A stretch of 64,000 nucleotides of DNA. It comes from Bacteroidales bacterium (GTDB lineage Bacteria; Bacteroidota; Bacteroidia; Bacteroidales; P3). Location: positions 1 through 64,000 of the forward strand of contig JAGCUU010000012.1 in the NCBI GenBank assembly GCA_017962665.1, written 5' to 3'. The translations under genes and the position numbers were made by a program. Positions 52,115 through 60,673 of this stretch are shown here, piece after piece. The notes beneath the pieces were generated by a model, which worked only from the letters and a program-made list of their open reading frames with translations, did no database searches and was not told the DNA's origin. Numbering within the stretch: position 1 is the first letter of the stretch; each line of letters starts with the position of its first letter.

Positions 52115-52924
52115 ATGGAGAAACATAAGGTTATTATGTTTGAAAACCGTGAGTTACACTATCGCGACGAGGGTCGCGAAAATGCCGAGACTCTGGTTCT
52201 GCTACATGGTTTTCTGCAAAGTCTGGACGTATGGAGTTCGTTCACTCTGTCTTATATGCGCCACATGCGCGTAATTGCCATCGACCTCCCCGGACACGGA
52301 TACAGCTCTACATTCTACGATGTACACACTATGGACTTTATGGCCAACGCTGTCAAAGCCGTCCTCGACGAGGCCGGCGTGGAGCGATGTACTATGGCAG
52401 GCCATTCTCTTGGAGGATATGTGGCGTTGGCTTTCGCCTCTCATTACAACTATATGCTCAATGGACTGGCACTCCTGCACTCCCACGCCATGGCCGACGA
52501 CGAGACAAAACGCCGCCAACGCGACGAGGTATGCCGTCAGGTTCATATCAACCGCGCCAGCTTCATAGTTGACTTTATCACCAATCTCTTCGATGAGTCC
52601 AAACGCGAATACCTTGCCAGCGACATCAAGGAACTGCGCGACCAATGTCTCGAAACCCGCGAGGCCGGCATCCTTGCAGCACAACGCGGAATGAAGCTGC
52701 GCACCTCACGCATCCAAACACTGGCCAACCTGCAGGTGCCAGTACTGTTTGTCTATGGCAAAAACGACAAACGCATCCCCATAGAGGTAGGCCTCTCACA
52801 GGCCACAATCCCGCACCGTAGCGAGGTATTGCTTCTCGACGGAGTGTCGCACATGTCGTTCATGGAGGAACGTGACTATGTCAAGCAGCGCCTCTCGGAC
52901 TTTGTTCACCAGTGCCACTCCTGA
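52115..52924 (+). CDS. Alpha/beta hydrolase
   Basis: Cytoplasmic alpha/beta-hydrolase of 269 residues with an intact triad: oxyanion HGF (about 33), nucleophile in GHSLGGY (Ser about 94), Asp in YGKNDKRIP and His in GVSHMSFME near the C-terminus. Residues about 120-190 form a helical cap. The substrate is unknown; members of this group include esterases and MenH-like enzymes, but no menaquinone genes are nearby. The frame is open from a TTG at 52103; the ATG at 52115 follows a promoter at a sensible distance. It appears to be transcribed alone. Confidence 0.88.
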   Translation: MEKHKVIMFENRELHYRDEGRENAETLVLLHGFLQSLDVWSSFTLSYMRHMRVIAIDLPGHGYSSTFYDVHTMDFMANAVKAVLDEAGVERCTMAGHSLGGYVALAFASHYNYMLNGLALLHSHAMADDETKRRQRDEVCRQVHINRASFIVDFITNLFDESKREYLASDIKELRDQCLETREAGILAAQRGMKLRTSRIQTLANLQVPVLFVYGKNDKRIPIEVGLSQATIPHRSEVLLLDGVSHMSFMEERDYVKQRLSDFVHQCHS

Positions 52925-53092
52925 CCTACATTCCGTAAAACAGGCTCCGCTCCAACAATACATGATTACTTTAGTCATCTTTTTTCCAATCAAAGATCAA
53001 TTCACACCATTTAACACATGTTGTAATACAACATTTTAGTTGTATTATTAAAAATAATCCCCAAAAAATTTTTCAGTTTTAGGAAATTGTAG

Positions 53093-53100
53093 TACATTTG
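53093..53100 (+). promoter_or_regulatory. -7 promoter element for gdhA
   Basis: TACATTTG fits TAnnTTTG and lies 45 bp before the chosen ATG. The -33 region is T-rich without a clean TTTG. Confidence 0.55.
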
Positions 53101-53145
53101 TTGTCACAATTCAAAACAAAATTTTTATTTAAATTATTAAATATC

Positions 53146-54489
53146 ATGAAAGTAAACGAAATTATGGCTAACCTGGAAGCCAAACATCCGGGCGAAAACG
53201 AGTACTTGCAGGCTGTCCGCGAGGTGCTGGAAACCATCGAGGAAGAATACAACAAACACCCCGAATTCGAGGCTAACAAGATCGTCGAGCGCATTGTAGA
53301 GCCCGACCGTATCTTCAAATTCCGCGTGGTGTGGGTTGACGATAAGGGTAAGACCCAAGTAAACCTCGGCTACCGTGTGCAGTACAACGCCGCCCTCGGT
53401 GCCTACAAAGGCGGTCTCCGCTTCCACCCGAAGGTTAACGAGTCCATGCTGAAATTCTTCGGCTTCGAGCAGATTTTCAAGAACAGCCTCACCATGCTGC
53501 CTCTCGGCGGTGGTAAGGGTGGTGCCGACTTCGATCCCGTTGGAAAGAGCGACGCTGAAATCATGCGTTTCTGCCAGGCCTTCGTGTATGAGTTGTGGCG
53601 CAACATCGGTCCTGACCAGGATAGCCCCGCTGGTGACGTAGGCGTTGGTGGCCGCGAAATCGGTTACATGTACGGTATGTACAAAAAACTCGCCCGCGAG
53701 CACTCCACTGGTGCTCTGACCGGCAAAAGCTACGGCTGGGGTGGTTCCCTCATCCGTCCTGAGGCTACCGGCTTCGGCGCTGTCTACTATGTCGAGCGCA
53801 TGGTAAAAGAGCAGAAGGATACCATGAAGGGCAAGAGAATTGCTCTCTCTGGCTTCGGCAACGTTGCTTGGGGTGCTGCCATCAAGGCCACCGAACTTGG
53901 TGCCAAGGTTGTCGCTATCAGCGGCCCCGACGGTGTCTGCGAGATCCCCGACGGTATCAACAAGAAGATGATCGACTATATGCTCGACATGCGCGCCAGC
54001 AACCGCAACAAAGTTGAGGATATGGCCAAGAAATTCCCGAAACTCTGCAAATTCACTGCCGGCAAGAAGGCTTGGAGCGTGAAGTGCGACATCGCTATGC
54101 CTTGCGCCTTCCAGAACGAGCTGGATGAGAAGGATGCCAAGATGCTTCTCAAGAACGGTGTGAAATATGTTGCCGAGGTTTCCAACATGGGTTGCCAGCC
54201 CGCCGCTATCGCCGCCATCCAGAAGGCTAAAGTGCCCTTCGGTCCTGGTAAGGCTGTCAACGCCGGTGGTGTTGCCACCTCTGGTCTCGAAATCTGCCAG
54301 AACGCTGAGCACCGCAACTGGACTGCCGAAGAGGTCGACAAGAACCTCCACACCATCATGAACAATATCTATGACATGTGCGTTGAGCACGGCAAGGAGA
54401 AAGACGGTACCATCAACTATGTGAAGGGTGCCAACATCGCCGGTTTCATGCGCGTTGCCAAAGCTATGGTTGCTCAGGGTATCATCTAA
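53146..54489 (+). CDS. gdhA: Glutamate dehydrogenase (hexameric, NADP type)
   Basis: Reductive amination of 2-oxoglutarate with ammonium. The 447-residue protein has the Glu/2-oxoglutarate site (YKGGLRFHP, LPLGGGKGGADFDP with the catalytic Lys), the GDVGVGGREIGYM segment and the dinucleotide fold GFGNVAWGAAIKATELGAKVV. Length and motifs fit the 450-residue hexameric family, mostly NADP-specific and anabolic. The frame begins at 53098, but the ATG at 53146 (MKVNEIMANLEAKHPG) is preferred; 53164 is a further option. It has strong, uniform codon bias, suggesting high expression, and a strong terminator follows. Confidence 0.97.
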   Translation: MKVNEIMANLEAKHPGENEYLQAVREVLETIEEEYNKHPEFEANKIVERIVEPDRIFKFRVVWVDDKGKTQVNLGYRVQYNAALGAYKGGLRFHPKVNESMLKFFGFEQIFKNSLTMLPLGGGKGGADFDPVGKSDAEIMRFCQAFVYELWRNIGPDQDSPAGDVGVGGREIGYMYGMYKKLAREHSTGALTGKSYGWGGSLIRPEATGFGAVYYVERMVKEQKDTMKGKRIALSGFGNVAWGAAIKATELGAKVVAISGPDGVCEIPDGINKKMIDYMLDMRASNRNKVEDMAKKFPKLCKFTAGKKAWSVKCDIAMPCAFQNELDEKDAKMLLKNGVKYVAEVSNMGCQPAAIAAIQKAKVPFGPGKAVNAGGVATSGLEICQNAEHRNWTAEEVDKNLHTIMNNIYDMCVEHGKEKDGTINYVKGANIAGFMRVAKAMVAQGII

Positions 54490-54512
54490 TCGTTAGATTT
54501 ATTCCCACTCAT

Positions 54513-54546
54513 AAAAAGCCGTTCCCTGCGAACGGCTTTTTTTTTT
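54513..54546 (+). terminator. gdhA terminator
   Basis: AAAAAGCCGTTC (54513-54524) pairs with GAACGGCTTTTT (54530-54541), five-base loop, followed by more T. A textbook rho-independent terminator. Confidence 0.95.
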
Positions 54547-54631
54547 ACAATAATAAATAATACATTCCACGTCATACATCATTCCGAAAGAGCTCAGTGC
54601 AACAGTTGAGCGTTAACCACACCTGATTGAT

Positions 54632-54670
54632 ATAGCCCTGGATACGTCTGCTACGTATCAACGAGGCTAT
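54632..54670. repeat. Intergenic two-part stem-loop
   Basis: The outer arms ATAGCC (54632-54637) and GGCTAT (54665-54670) enclose perfect inner arms GATACGT (54641-54647) and ACGTATC (54653-54659). A GTTTTT follows. It lies in the 324-bp gap between gdhA and the decayed T9SS gene, after gdhA has already been terminated. It may be a small palindromic element or a remnant terminator. Confidence 0.5.
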
Positions 54671-54685
54671 GTTTTTAAAACCTAT

Positions 54686-54718
54686 TTTGAGAAAAAACAA
54701 AAATATTCATTAAATTTG
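54686..54718 (+). promoter_or_regulatory. Promoter ahead of the decayed T9SS gene
   Basis: TTTG (54686-54689), 21 bp, then TAAATTTG (54711-54718) fit the consensus well. It would drive the pseudogene at 54814 and, since no terminator separates them, probably the intact T9SS gene at 55201. Confidence 0.7.
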
Positions 54719-54813
54719 CAAAGTGAAAAAAAAGTTGCTAATAATGCGTTATACCACTGCAAATATTTCATAATAAATTATATAGTTTTGTATAATAAAC
54801 CTAATTTTAAACT

Positions 54814-55186
54814 ATGAAAAAAAGACTATCTTTTTTTACAGTCAGCACGCTGACATTGTTTTCATTACTTGCTTCCCTTTGTCCCATACAGGCACAGAAC
54901 AGCTGCATTGTCAACATCACCGGGAATTTCGAGTCCCGGTGTGTTGTCACCATGGAGAAGCCTAATCCCTTTGAGGAGAACGAGGGGGATATCATCGCCT
55001 GCAAGGGCAATACCGTGGTTTACTCTGCACTGACCAATACAGGCCACGACCCCGTGGTGTCATGGACATGGACCGTCACAGGTGCATCCAGTTGGGCTGC
55101 AAACAGGAGCCTACATTGTCAGAGTGGCAACATCAGTCAGCGACAGTCCTCTCAAGGTTAACTATTTGAAACTTATCAAGAAATAG
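54814..55186 (+). pseudogene. Remnant of a T9SS cargo gene (internal deletion, frameshift)
   Basis: The first frame gives a signal peptide (ending PIQAQ) and the start of a PKD-like domain (ACKGNTVVYSALTNTG, VVSWTWTVTGAS) and then runs into meaningless sequence, stopping at 55161. Near 55080 the +1 frame takes over with GLQTGAYIVRVATSV...LKVNYLKLIKK, stopping at 55184-55186. That is a typical end of a type A T9SS sorting domain. So the head and the last 30 or so residues of a once longer secreted protein remain, joined out of frame. As written, the 115-residue product would be exported but could not be recognised by T9SS. Confidence 0.75.
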
Positions 55187-55200
55187 AAGGGAGAGAGGTT

Positions 55201-57303
55201 ATGAAGACTAAAATCCCATTATTTAGCATACTGTTATTTTTGCTGTTATTGCCAAAACTCTCCTATTCCCAATACTTTGACTGGGTTGAAAACTACTATG
55301 GCAGCGAAGCGTTTAACTCAACTAAAACAAACACGATAGGACGATCCGTCGTTGACAGCGAAGGTAATATCTATTTTATAGGTAACTGTTCATCAGATGC
55401 AGGTTTCCATGGTAACCCTTTCCTGTCATTTACGCCTTATGGCCCTCATTGGAACACGGTCAATACAGTTGTTGGAAAAATGTCAAGCAGCGGGGAGCTG
55501 CTATGGTGCAGGAATATTCATGAAAACAATTCTTGCCATGTAAGTGGTGGGAGAATACAGCTATTGGGAGATTCCGCCATAGCCTGTTTTGTTCCTCGTC
55601 TCAGTCTTGCAAGAGATGACTTTAAATACATTTACTATCTGGATACCTTGTTGGAATTGGTACATGCAGGCGACTACAATATGGTCTACGCGAAGTATAT
55701 TATCTATAAAAATGACACATTGTATGACTATAACAGATTTTGTGGTGCGTCAAATCCAGCTGCTTTTTTTGTCTTGGACATGGACGGCAATGTCATAGAG
55801 AACCATTGGATTTCGTCATGGTTCCTTGATTACGACGGCAACCCACTCAACCCCCAGAATGAATGCGAACCACTCGGTGCGTTTTCTAATACCGCCTGTC
55901 CTTTTGCGGTGGACGATGACGGCAATATTTATATGATAAACGACATGAACATATTTTTATCTCTCTGGATTGATTCTGTCAGTTATGAAATTAATATTAG
56001 CGATACCGAATATGTGGGAGGATTGCGTTTCAAGATTGACGGGAAAAGAAATTTAGACATGCAGCTACCGGAAAACAGGCCGTCCAATCATCGTCACAAT
56101 TTCCAATTGCTAAAATTCTCACCGCATTTTGAAAAGCTTCTGGCAAGCCAGTTTTTGCTGGAACCGACCCCTGAGCATCTGGACACAACATTAACATGCG
56201 AAATAATAGACACCAAAATTGATCACTCTGGAAATATGTATCTGATAGGATATTGCTCTTACAATCTTTTTTCGCCAGAAAAAGAATTTGGAGAAGAGAA
56301 TGACTTGTATATCGGAGGCTCAGACAGTTCCATGCGTCTGCATTTTTCCAATAGAGACAAAGGCCAGGCTTTTCTAATAAAATATGACACCGCCCTTAAT
56401 CCTGTATATATAAAGCAATTTTGTAGGCAAGAAACTGATTCTACAAATACATATAATAACTATTTGTATTCATTCCAATTCGACGAGAGCGACAATATGT
56501 TCCTGATTGGTTCGGTTACATATGGTAAAACAACAAATAACATATATTATTTTGACTCTGCAATGATTGACAGGAAAGGGTATTTAATCATAAAGATTAG
56601 ACTTGATGATGGAAAACTGTTATTGTGTAATTTGAGACCCCCTTCTGATGTAATAAACCCATCTTCAAGAGGAATTGTTGCCAATAACAATCGCTTGATA
56701 TCACAGTTGAGATACAGGTGGTACATTAACTTTGCAGACAGCATATTCGAGATGTACAATCCTGCTGAATATGGAATGGGGTTCGCGGTGTGGGACTATG
56801 ACGGCAACGAACTTTTATTTGTGGATTATGGAACCAGCGGGGTAAATAACCAGGCGAGTTCTGTATGCATGCACGACAGCATACTATACCTGACCGGAAT
56901 GCTGGCGTCGGGAGGTGCCCGTTTCGGAGACATGACGGTTTATCCCACAGGAGCGAGCCAGTCCTATATCGCAAAGTATGTCGACACGGCGTTTATGCAC
57001 CCTTATCGTGGGTGCAACGACTGCCGCGAGGACATCCACATGCTGGTGCATGACGGGGAGCCTGTCGTCACGGTCTATCCCAACCCATGCTCGCAGCGCG
57101 TGTCGGTACGCTACGACGGAGGCGAACCACTTGTCTCGGCGTTTCTCACCGACATGGCGGGACGGCGGCACGATGTGGCCGTCTCTAAGCAGGACGAAGG
57201 CCTTTACACAATAGACTTCACGACGCTCCCCTCGGCGAACTACCTGCTCACCCTCGTTACCTCCTCTGGAAAACAGATCACCTCCAGACTGCTGAAAAGA
57301 TGA
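55201..57303 (+). CDS. T9SS-exported protein of unknown function
   Basis: A 700-residue secreted or surface protein with a signal peptide (1-24, ending SYSQ) and a type A T9SS sorting domain (about 618-700: VTVYPNPCSQRVSVRY, DMAGRRHDV, YLLTLVTSSGKQITSRLLKR). The middle has repeated strands with SEGNIYFIG, DDGNIYMIND, SGNMYLIGYC and DNMFLIGSV motifs spaced 60-120 residues apart, the pattern of a SBBP-like beta-propeller. Base composition is mosaic: the passenger is AT-rich while the last 400 bases, holding the tail, are clearly GC-richer. It follows the decayed T9SS gene by 14 bp. Substrate or partner unknown. Confidence 0.82.
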   Translation: MKTKIPLFSILLFLLLLPKLSYSQYFDWVENYYGSEAFNSTKTNTIGRSVVDSEGNIYFIGNCSSDAGFHGNPFLSFTPYGPHWNTVNTVVGKMSSSGELLWCRNIHENNSCHVSGGRIQLLGDSAIACFVPRLSLARDDFKYIYYLDTLLELVHAGDYNMVYAKYIIYKNDTLYDYNRFCGASNPAAFFVLDMDGNVIENHWISSWFLDYDGNPLNPQNECEPLGAFSNTACPFAVDDDGNIYMINDMNIFLSLWIDSVSYEINISDTEYVGGLRFKIDGKRNLDMQLPENRPSNHRHNFQLLKFSPHFEKLLASQFLLEPTPEHLDTTLTCEIIDTKIDHSGNMYLIGYCSYNLFSPEKEFGEENDLYIGGSDSSMRLHFSNRDKGQAFLIKYDTALNPVYIKQFCRQETDSTNTYNNYLYSFQFDESDNMFLIGSVTYGKTTNNIYYFDSAMIDRKGYLIIKIRLDDGKLLLCNLRPPSDVINPSSRGIVANNNRLISQLRYRWYINFADSIFEMYNPAEYGMGFAVWDYDGNELLFVDYGTSGVNNQASSVCMHDSILYLTGMLASGGARFGDMTVYPTGASQSYIAKYVDTAFMHPYRGCNDCREDIHMLVHDGEPVVTVYPNPCSQRVSVRYDGGEPLVSAFLTDMAGRRHDVAVSKQDEGLYTIDFTTLPSANYLLTLVTSSGKQITSRLLKR

Positions 57304-57467
57304 ATAAACGGTCATCAAATCAAGTAAAGGTTAAAGTTAAAAGGGTTAAAGGTTTTTGAACACGTGCCACAGGCTGCGTGGTATGCCTGCCGAACTTGAT
57401 GAGGCAATACCTTTGAATATGATAAAATATAATGAGCAATTACACAAATATAATTTATGGTTTAAAG

Positions 57468-57493
57468 ACATCTCACATCTTACATCTTACATC
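57468..57493. repeat. Heptameric ACATCTT repeat abutting aroQ
   Basis: ACATCTC, ACATCTT, ACATCTT, ACATC run in tandem (7-bp period) and end exactly at the aroQ start codon. Just upstream (57325-57350) is a GGTTAAAG-type repeat. Similar units recur at 59539. Confidence 0.75.
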
Positions 57494-57910
57494 ATGAAAC
57501 ATATAGAAATCATTAACGGTCCTAACCTCAACCTCACCGGCAGACGCGAACCCGAGGTCTACGGCACCACCACAATGGAAGATTGCCTCAACACCCTGCG
57601 TGCCACATTTCCGGATGTCGAGATAAGCTATTACCAAAGCAACGTGGAGGGAGAACTCATAAATGAAATTCAACGTGCAGGATTCGAAGCCGACGGCCTC
57701 ATTGTAAACATGGGTGGATATAGCCATACCAGCATATCCCTGCGCGACACACTGCTTGCTGTACCTGCACACAAAATAGAGGTTCACCTGAGCAACATCT
57801 TCGCACGCGAGGAATATCGCCACCACTCCCTCATAACCAGCGCATGCAAAGGATTAATTTGCGGTATGGGGCTCAAAGGCTACGAACTGGCGGTGAGAGC
57901 TCTTCTCTAA
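57494..57910 (+). CDS. aroQ: 3-dehydroquinate dehydratase, type II
   Basis: Third step of the shikimate pathway. The 138-residue protein has the type II signatures: IINGPNLNLTGRREPEVYG at the N-terminus (with the catalytic Arg and the Tyr of the lid), YYQSNVEGELINEIQ, INMGGYSHTS-like NMGGYSHTS and VHLSNIFAREEYRHHS with the catalytic His. The frame is open from 57356, but the family start is at 57494. The ATG directly follows a heptameric repeat and no promoter is obvious. Confidence 0.96.
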   Translation: MKHIEIINGPNLNLTGRREPEVYGTTTMEDCLNTLRATFPDVEISYYQSNVEGELINEIQRAGFEADGLIVNMGGYSHTSISLRDTLLAVPAHKIEVHLSNIFAREEYRHHSLITSACKGLICGMGLKGYELAVRALL

Positions 57911-58036
57911 GGAAACGAGAGCGTCAAGAGAATCTTTTTCCCGCACTTAATGTGAGTTTCCAAAGACTCGGCCTGCTGTTTAAAACCTTGCGGAAAACAT
58001 ACAAAAGCAAACTGCACTATTTAATAAAATAATATG

Positions 58037-58044
58037 TATTTTTG
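58037..58044 (+). promoter_or_regulatory. -7 promoter element for the TPR protein gene
   Basis: TATTTTTG fits TAnnTTTG and lies 57 bp before the ATG at 58102. No clear -33 box. Confidence 0.5.
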
Positions 58045-58101
58045 TAAAATGATGTCACTGCTGTCATAAAGCACAAGTCAGTGGCAATCATTTTATTGTA
58101 T

Positions 58102-59508
58102 ATGCATAAAGATAACATAGACAGGTTTAAAAACTTCGAGAACGATGTCAAGCAACTGGTGCTTGATTTCGAGGCTATGGAGAGACGCGGCGACAGCCTC
58201 TATTTCGATGTCGACCAACTCGAGACAATTATCGACTTCTACCTTGAAACTGCCGACGGTGACATGCTGGAGAAATCGGTGCGTTACGGCGAGCAGCTCT
58301 TCCCTACCTCCACTGAAATCCAACTGCGAAAGGTACATCTGCTCTGTTTCAAGGAACGATACAAGGAGGCACACTCCATGCTCAAACAACTTGAGCGCGT
58401 GCAGCCAGACGACACCGACGTTCTTTATGCCCTCGGCGTCGTCTACAGCGCCCTCGAGCAGCCACGCAAAGCTATACAATATTACCACAAGGCCGCTGTC
58501 GACGGCCACGAATTAGGCATCATCTACAGCAACATCGCCGACGAGTATGTAAAAATGGACCAGCGTACCGAGGCTCGCAACTACTACCGCAAGGCTCTGC
58601 GCATCAATTCTGAAGACGAACATTCACTCTACGAACTTGCCAACTGCTACGAGGATGACGGAATGATAGACAAATGGATACACTACTATCTGAGGTTCGT
58701 CGAGGAGCATCCCTATTCCAAGGTAGGATGGTTCTGTCTGGGCGAGGCCTATATAGCTGCGGGGCTGTACGAAAAAGCCATCGATGCCTACCAATATGCC
58801 ATTACCATAGACTCCGACTTCTACTACGCCTATATGCAGATGGCTTCATGTCTGTATGCTTTAGGTGAATTCGACAAAGCCGTGGCCACCCTACACGATG
58901 CAAGCAAGCACACGCAGGACCAAGCCCTCGTCATGTTCCGCATCGCCGAGATTTTCAGAGAGCGCGGCAACCTCGTCACCGCCAACCTCTACTACGACAA
59001 GGCTGTAAAGATGGATCCCTATTATGCCGAAGCATGGCATTCCATGTCAACATGCTACAGCATGATGATGGTTTTCGACGCCGCCATCGACGCCGCCAAA
59101 CATGCACTGAAAATCGACCCTGAGTCACCTCTCTACCTTACCACACTGGCATTGATTTACGCCGACAGCGGCGATTTCGAAAATGCCGACCGCTTCTTCG
59201 AATGTGCTATTCCTTACTATACCGACTTTGAACAGGGATGGCTCGCTTTCGCCGACTACAAGATGTCCCAAGGACTGTACGACGACGCCATAGATGGACT
59301 GACCCGTGGACTGCCTGACTGCGAGATGGTCAGCGAATACTACAAACGTCTTGCGAAATGCTATTATTTGACCAATCGCCGCAACATGCTATACAATGCT
59401 GTAAGAGCCTGCATCTACGACAACCCTGACGGAGGACGTGAGCTTATAGACTACTGTCCCGAGCTGGGCAACGACTTCGAGGTAATGAACATCATACACT
59501 CCAAATAA
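58102..59508 (+). CDS. Cytoplasmic TPR-repeat protein
   Basis: A 468-residue protein made almost entirely of tetratricopeptide repeats, about 11-12 copies (for example VLYALGVVYSALEQPRKAIQYYHKA and AYIAAGLYEKAIDAYQYAI). It has no signal peptide or membrane segment, so it is a cytoplasmic protein-interaction scaffold. Homologues are widespread in Bacteroidota, but I know no defined function. The first frame position (58081) is a GTG; the ATG at 58102 (MHKDNIDRFKNFEND) is preferred. It has its own likely promoter. The intergenic repeats that follow suggest it ends its transcript. Confidence 0.85.
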   Translation: MHKDNIDRFKNFENDVKQLVLDFEAMERRGDSLYFDVDQLETIIDFYLETADGDMLEKSVRYGEQLFPTSTEIQLRKVHLLCFKERYKEAHSMLKQLERVQPDDTDVLYALGVVYSALEQPRKAIQYYHKAAVDGHELGIIYSNIADEYVKMDQRTEARNYYRKALRINSEDEHSLYELANCYEDDGMIDKWIHYYLRFVEEHPYSKVGWFCLGEAYIAAGLYEKAIDAYQYAITIDSDFYYAYMQMASCLYALGEFDKAVATLHDASKHTQDQALVMFRIAEIFRERGNLVTANLYYDKAVKMDPYYAEAWHSMSTCYSMMMVFDAAIDAAKHALKIDPESPLYLTTLALIYADSGDFENADRFFECAIPYYTDFEQGWLAFADYKMSQGLYDDAIDGLTRGLPDCEMVSEYYKRLAKCYYLTNRRNMLYNAVRACIYDNPDGGRELIDYCPELGNDFEVMNIIHSK

Positions 59509-59538
59509 TAACCCCTGAACATCCTTGTAAAGGTTAAA

Positions 59539-59590
59539 GATGTATGATGTATGATGTAAAAAATAATTCGTGCTATTCGTGTAATTCGTG
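59539..59590. repeat. GATGTAT and ATTCGTG intergenic tandem repeats
   Basis: Three GATGTAT-type units (7-bp period, 59539-59559) are followed by three ATTCGTG units at a 9-bp period (59566, 59575, 59584). A GGTTAAAG motif just before them (59532-59539) is shared with the gap at 57325. They fill most of the gap between the TPR gene and dedA. Confidence 0.75.
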
Positions 59591-59627
59591 TTCTATCACT
59601 ATTCACTAATTTAAATTCCATCCACGC

Positions 59628-60518
59628 ATGAAAAAAATCCTTATAATCCTCTCAATGTGTCTTTTCTCATTGCCACTCTTCGCTCAAAGCATAGACACAA
59701 TTATGGCATTTGAAAACGAGGAAGCTGAATTTATTGCCTGCGAGATGACTGGCGACGAAATTGCCGAAAACGACTACAACGCCAACCCTCTTTCCGCCGC
59801 AGGCCACAATGCTGAAGGCGACATCATAGAACAGGAGATCACCACTGCCGACACCCATTACCACGGCTGGGTGGCCAAGGTGGTCCAATGGTACGGCAAG
59901 AATGTCAGTTACGGGGCTGTAGCTATACTTATGACAGTTGAGAGTTCTTTCATCCCATTCCCCTCTGAAATAGTAATACCACCCGCCGTAATGGTTGCAG
60001 CCGATCCTGCGACACCAAACGACATGAAGATATGGCTCATCGTCCTGGTAGGCACTCTCGGCGCACTGCTGGGAGCCTATATCAACTATTTCCTGTCTCG
60101 CTGGCTGGGGCGCCCCATCATCTACAAATTCGTCGACAGCAAACTCGGTCACATGCTGCGGCTCTCGGGTGAGAAAATGGAGCGCGCCGAAAAATATTTC
60201 AACGACCACGGCGTAGTGAGTACCTTTATAGGCCGTCTTATTCCTGTAATCCGACAGCTCATCTCCATTCCCGCAGGACTGTCAAAAATGAACATCGGCA
60301 CATTTTCATTTTACACTTTCCTCGGAGCTGCAATATGGAACTGCGTCCTCGGACTACTTGGATTCCTGGCAGTGAAAGCTGGAGGCATGGACTTCATCTA
60401 CAAGTACAGCGGTATGCTCTCAAAAATCATCATCATTTTGTTTGCCGTCGCATGTGTATGGCTGATATTACGTGCCATACGCCGCAACCGCAAAAACAAA
60501 TCCAATCAGCCCCAATGA
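59628..60518 (+). CDS. DedA family membrane protein with an extended N-terminus
   Basis: A 296-residue DedA/SNARE-associated-family protein. Members of this family include undecaprenyl-phosphate and phosphatidylethanolamine flippases. Residues about 80-290 are the DedA core: ESSFIPFPSEIVIPPA with the conserved Glu, the re-entrant loop, and FIGRLIPVIRQLISIPAG with the essential Arg residues. Unusually the core is preceded by a cleavable-looking signal peptide (1-20) and about 55 acidic residues that should face the periplasm. It overlaps the next small gene by four bases. Confidence 0.9.
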   Translation: MKKILIILSMCLFSLPLFAQSIDTIMAFENEEAEFIACEMTGDEIAENDYNANPLSAAGHNAEGDIIEQEITTADTHYHGWVAKVVQWYGKNVSYGAVAILMTVESSFIPFPSEIVIPPAVMVAADPATPNDMKIWLIVLVGTLGALLGAYINYFLSRWLGRPIIYKFVDSKLGHMLRLSGEKMERAEKYFNDHGVVSTFIGRLIPVIRQLISIPAGLSKMNIGTFSFYTFLGAAIWNCVLGLLGFLAVKAGGMDFIYKYSGMLSKIIIILFAVACVWLILRAIRRNRKNKSNQPQ

Positions 60519-60673
60519 GTTCCGACAACAACTTCGACTGGAAAAGACTTTTTCTCCGCAAGGAGCGTCCGCTGCCCAAGACAGGGTGCAGCATAGCATT
60601 CTATATCGGACTACTGCTACTCATAGGTTATATCATTTTCTCGTTTATCAAGTACAAAAACCAAGTGCCATGA
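60515..60673 (+). CDS. 52-residue single-pass membrane protein
   Basis: Small gene placed exactly between dedA and sufS, with ATGA overlaps at both ends. The product begins MSSDNNFDWKRLFLRKERP, a basic cytoplasmic head, followed by one membrane helix (AFYIGLLLLIGYIIFSFI) and a short basic tail. I do not recognise a family. The double translational coupling argues strongly that it is a real gene. A longer frame in phase starts at 60335 inside dedA but is rejected. Confidence 0.78.
   Translation: MSSDNNFDWKRLFLRKERPLPKTGCSIAFYIGLLLLIGYIIFSFIKYKNQVP

Noticed and set aside
52925..53145. tRNA or small RNA gene in the gap before gdhA
   Set aside because: No cloverleaf or TPsiC-like box could be found; only AT-rich sequence and a promoter element.
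53137..54390. 417-codon open frame antisense to gdhA
   Set aside because: It mirrors the strongly biased codons of gdhA, has no promoter or family match, and the sense gene is certain.
60335..60514. Longer start for the small membrane protein between dedA and sufS
   Set aside because: The extra 60 residues are an out-of-frame reading of dedA.
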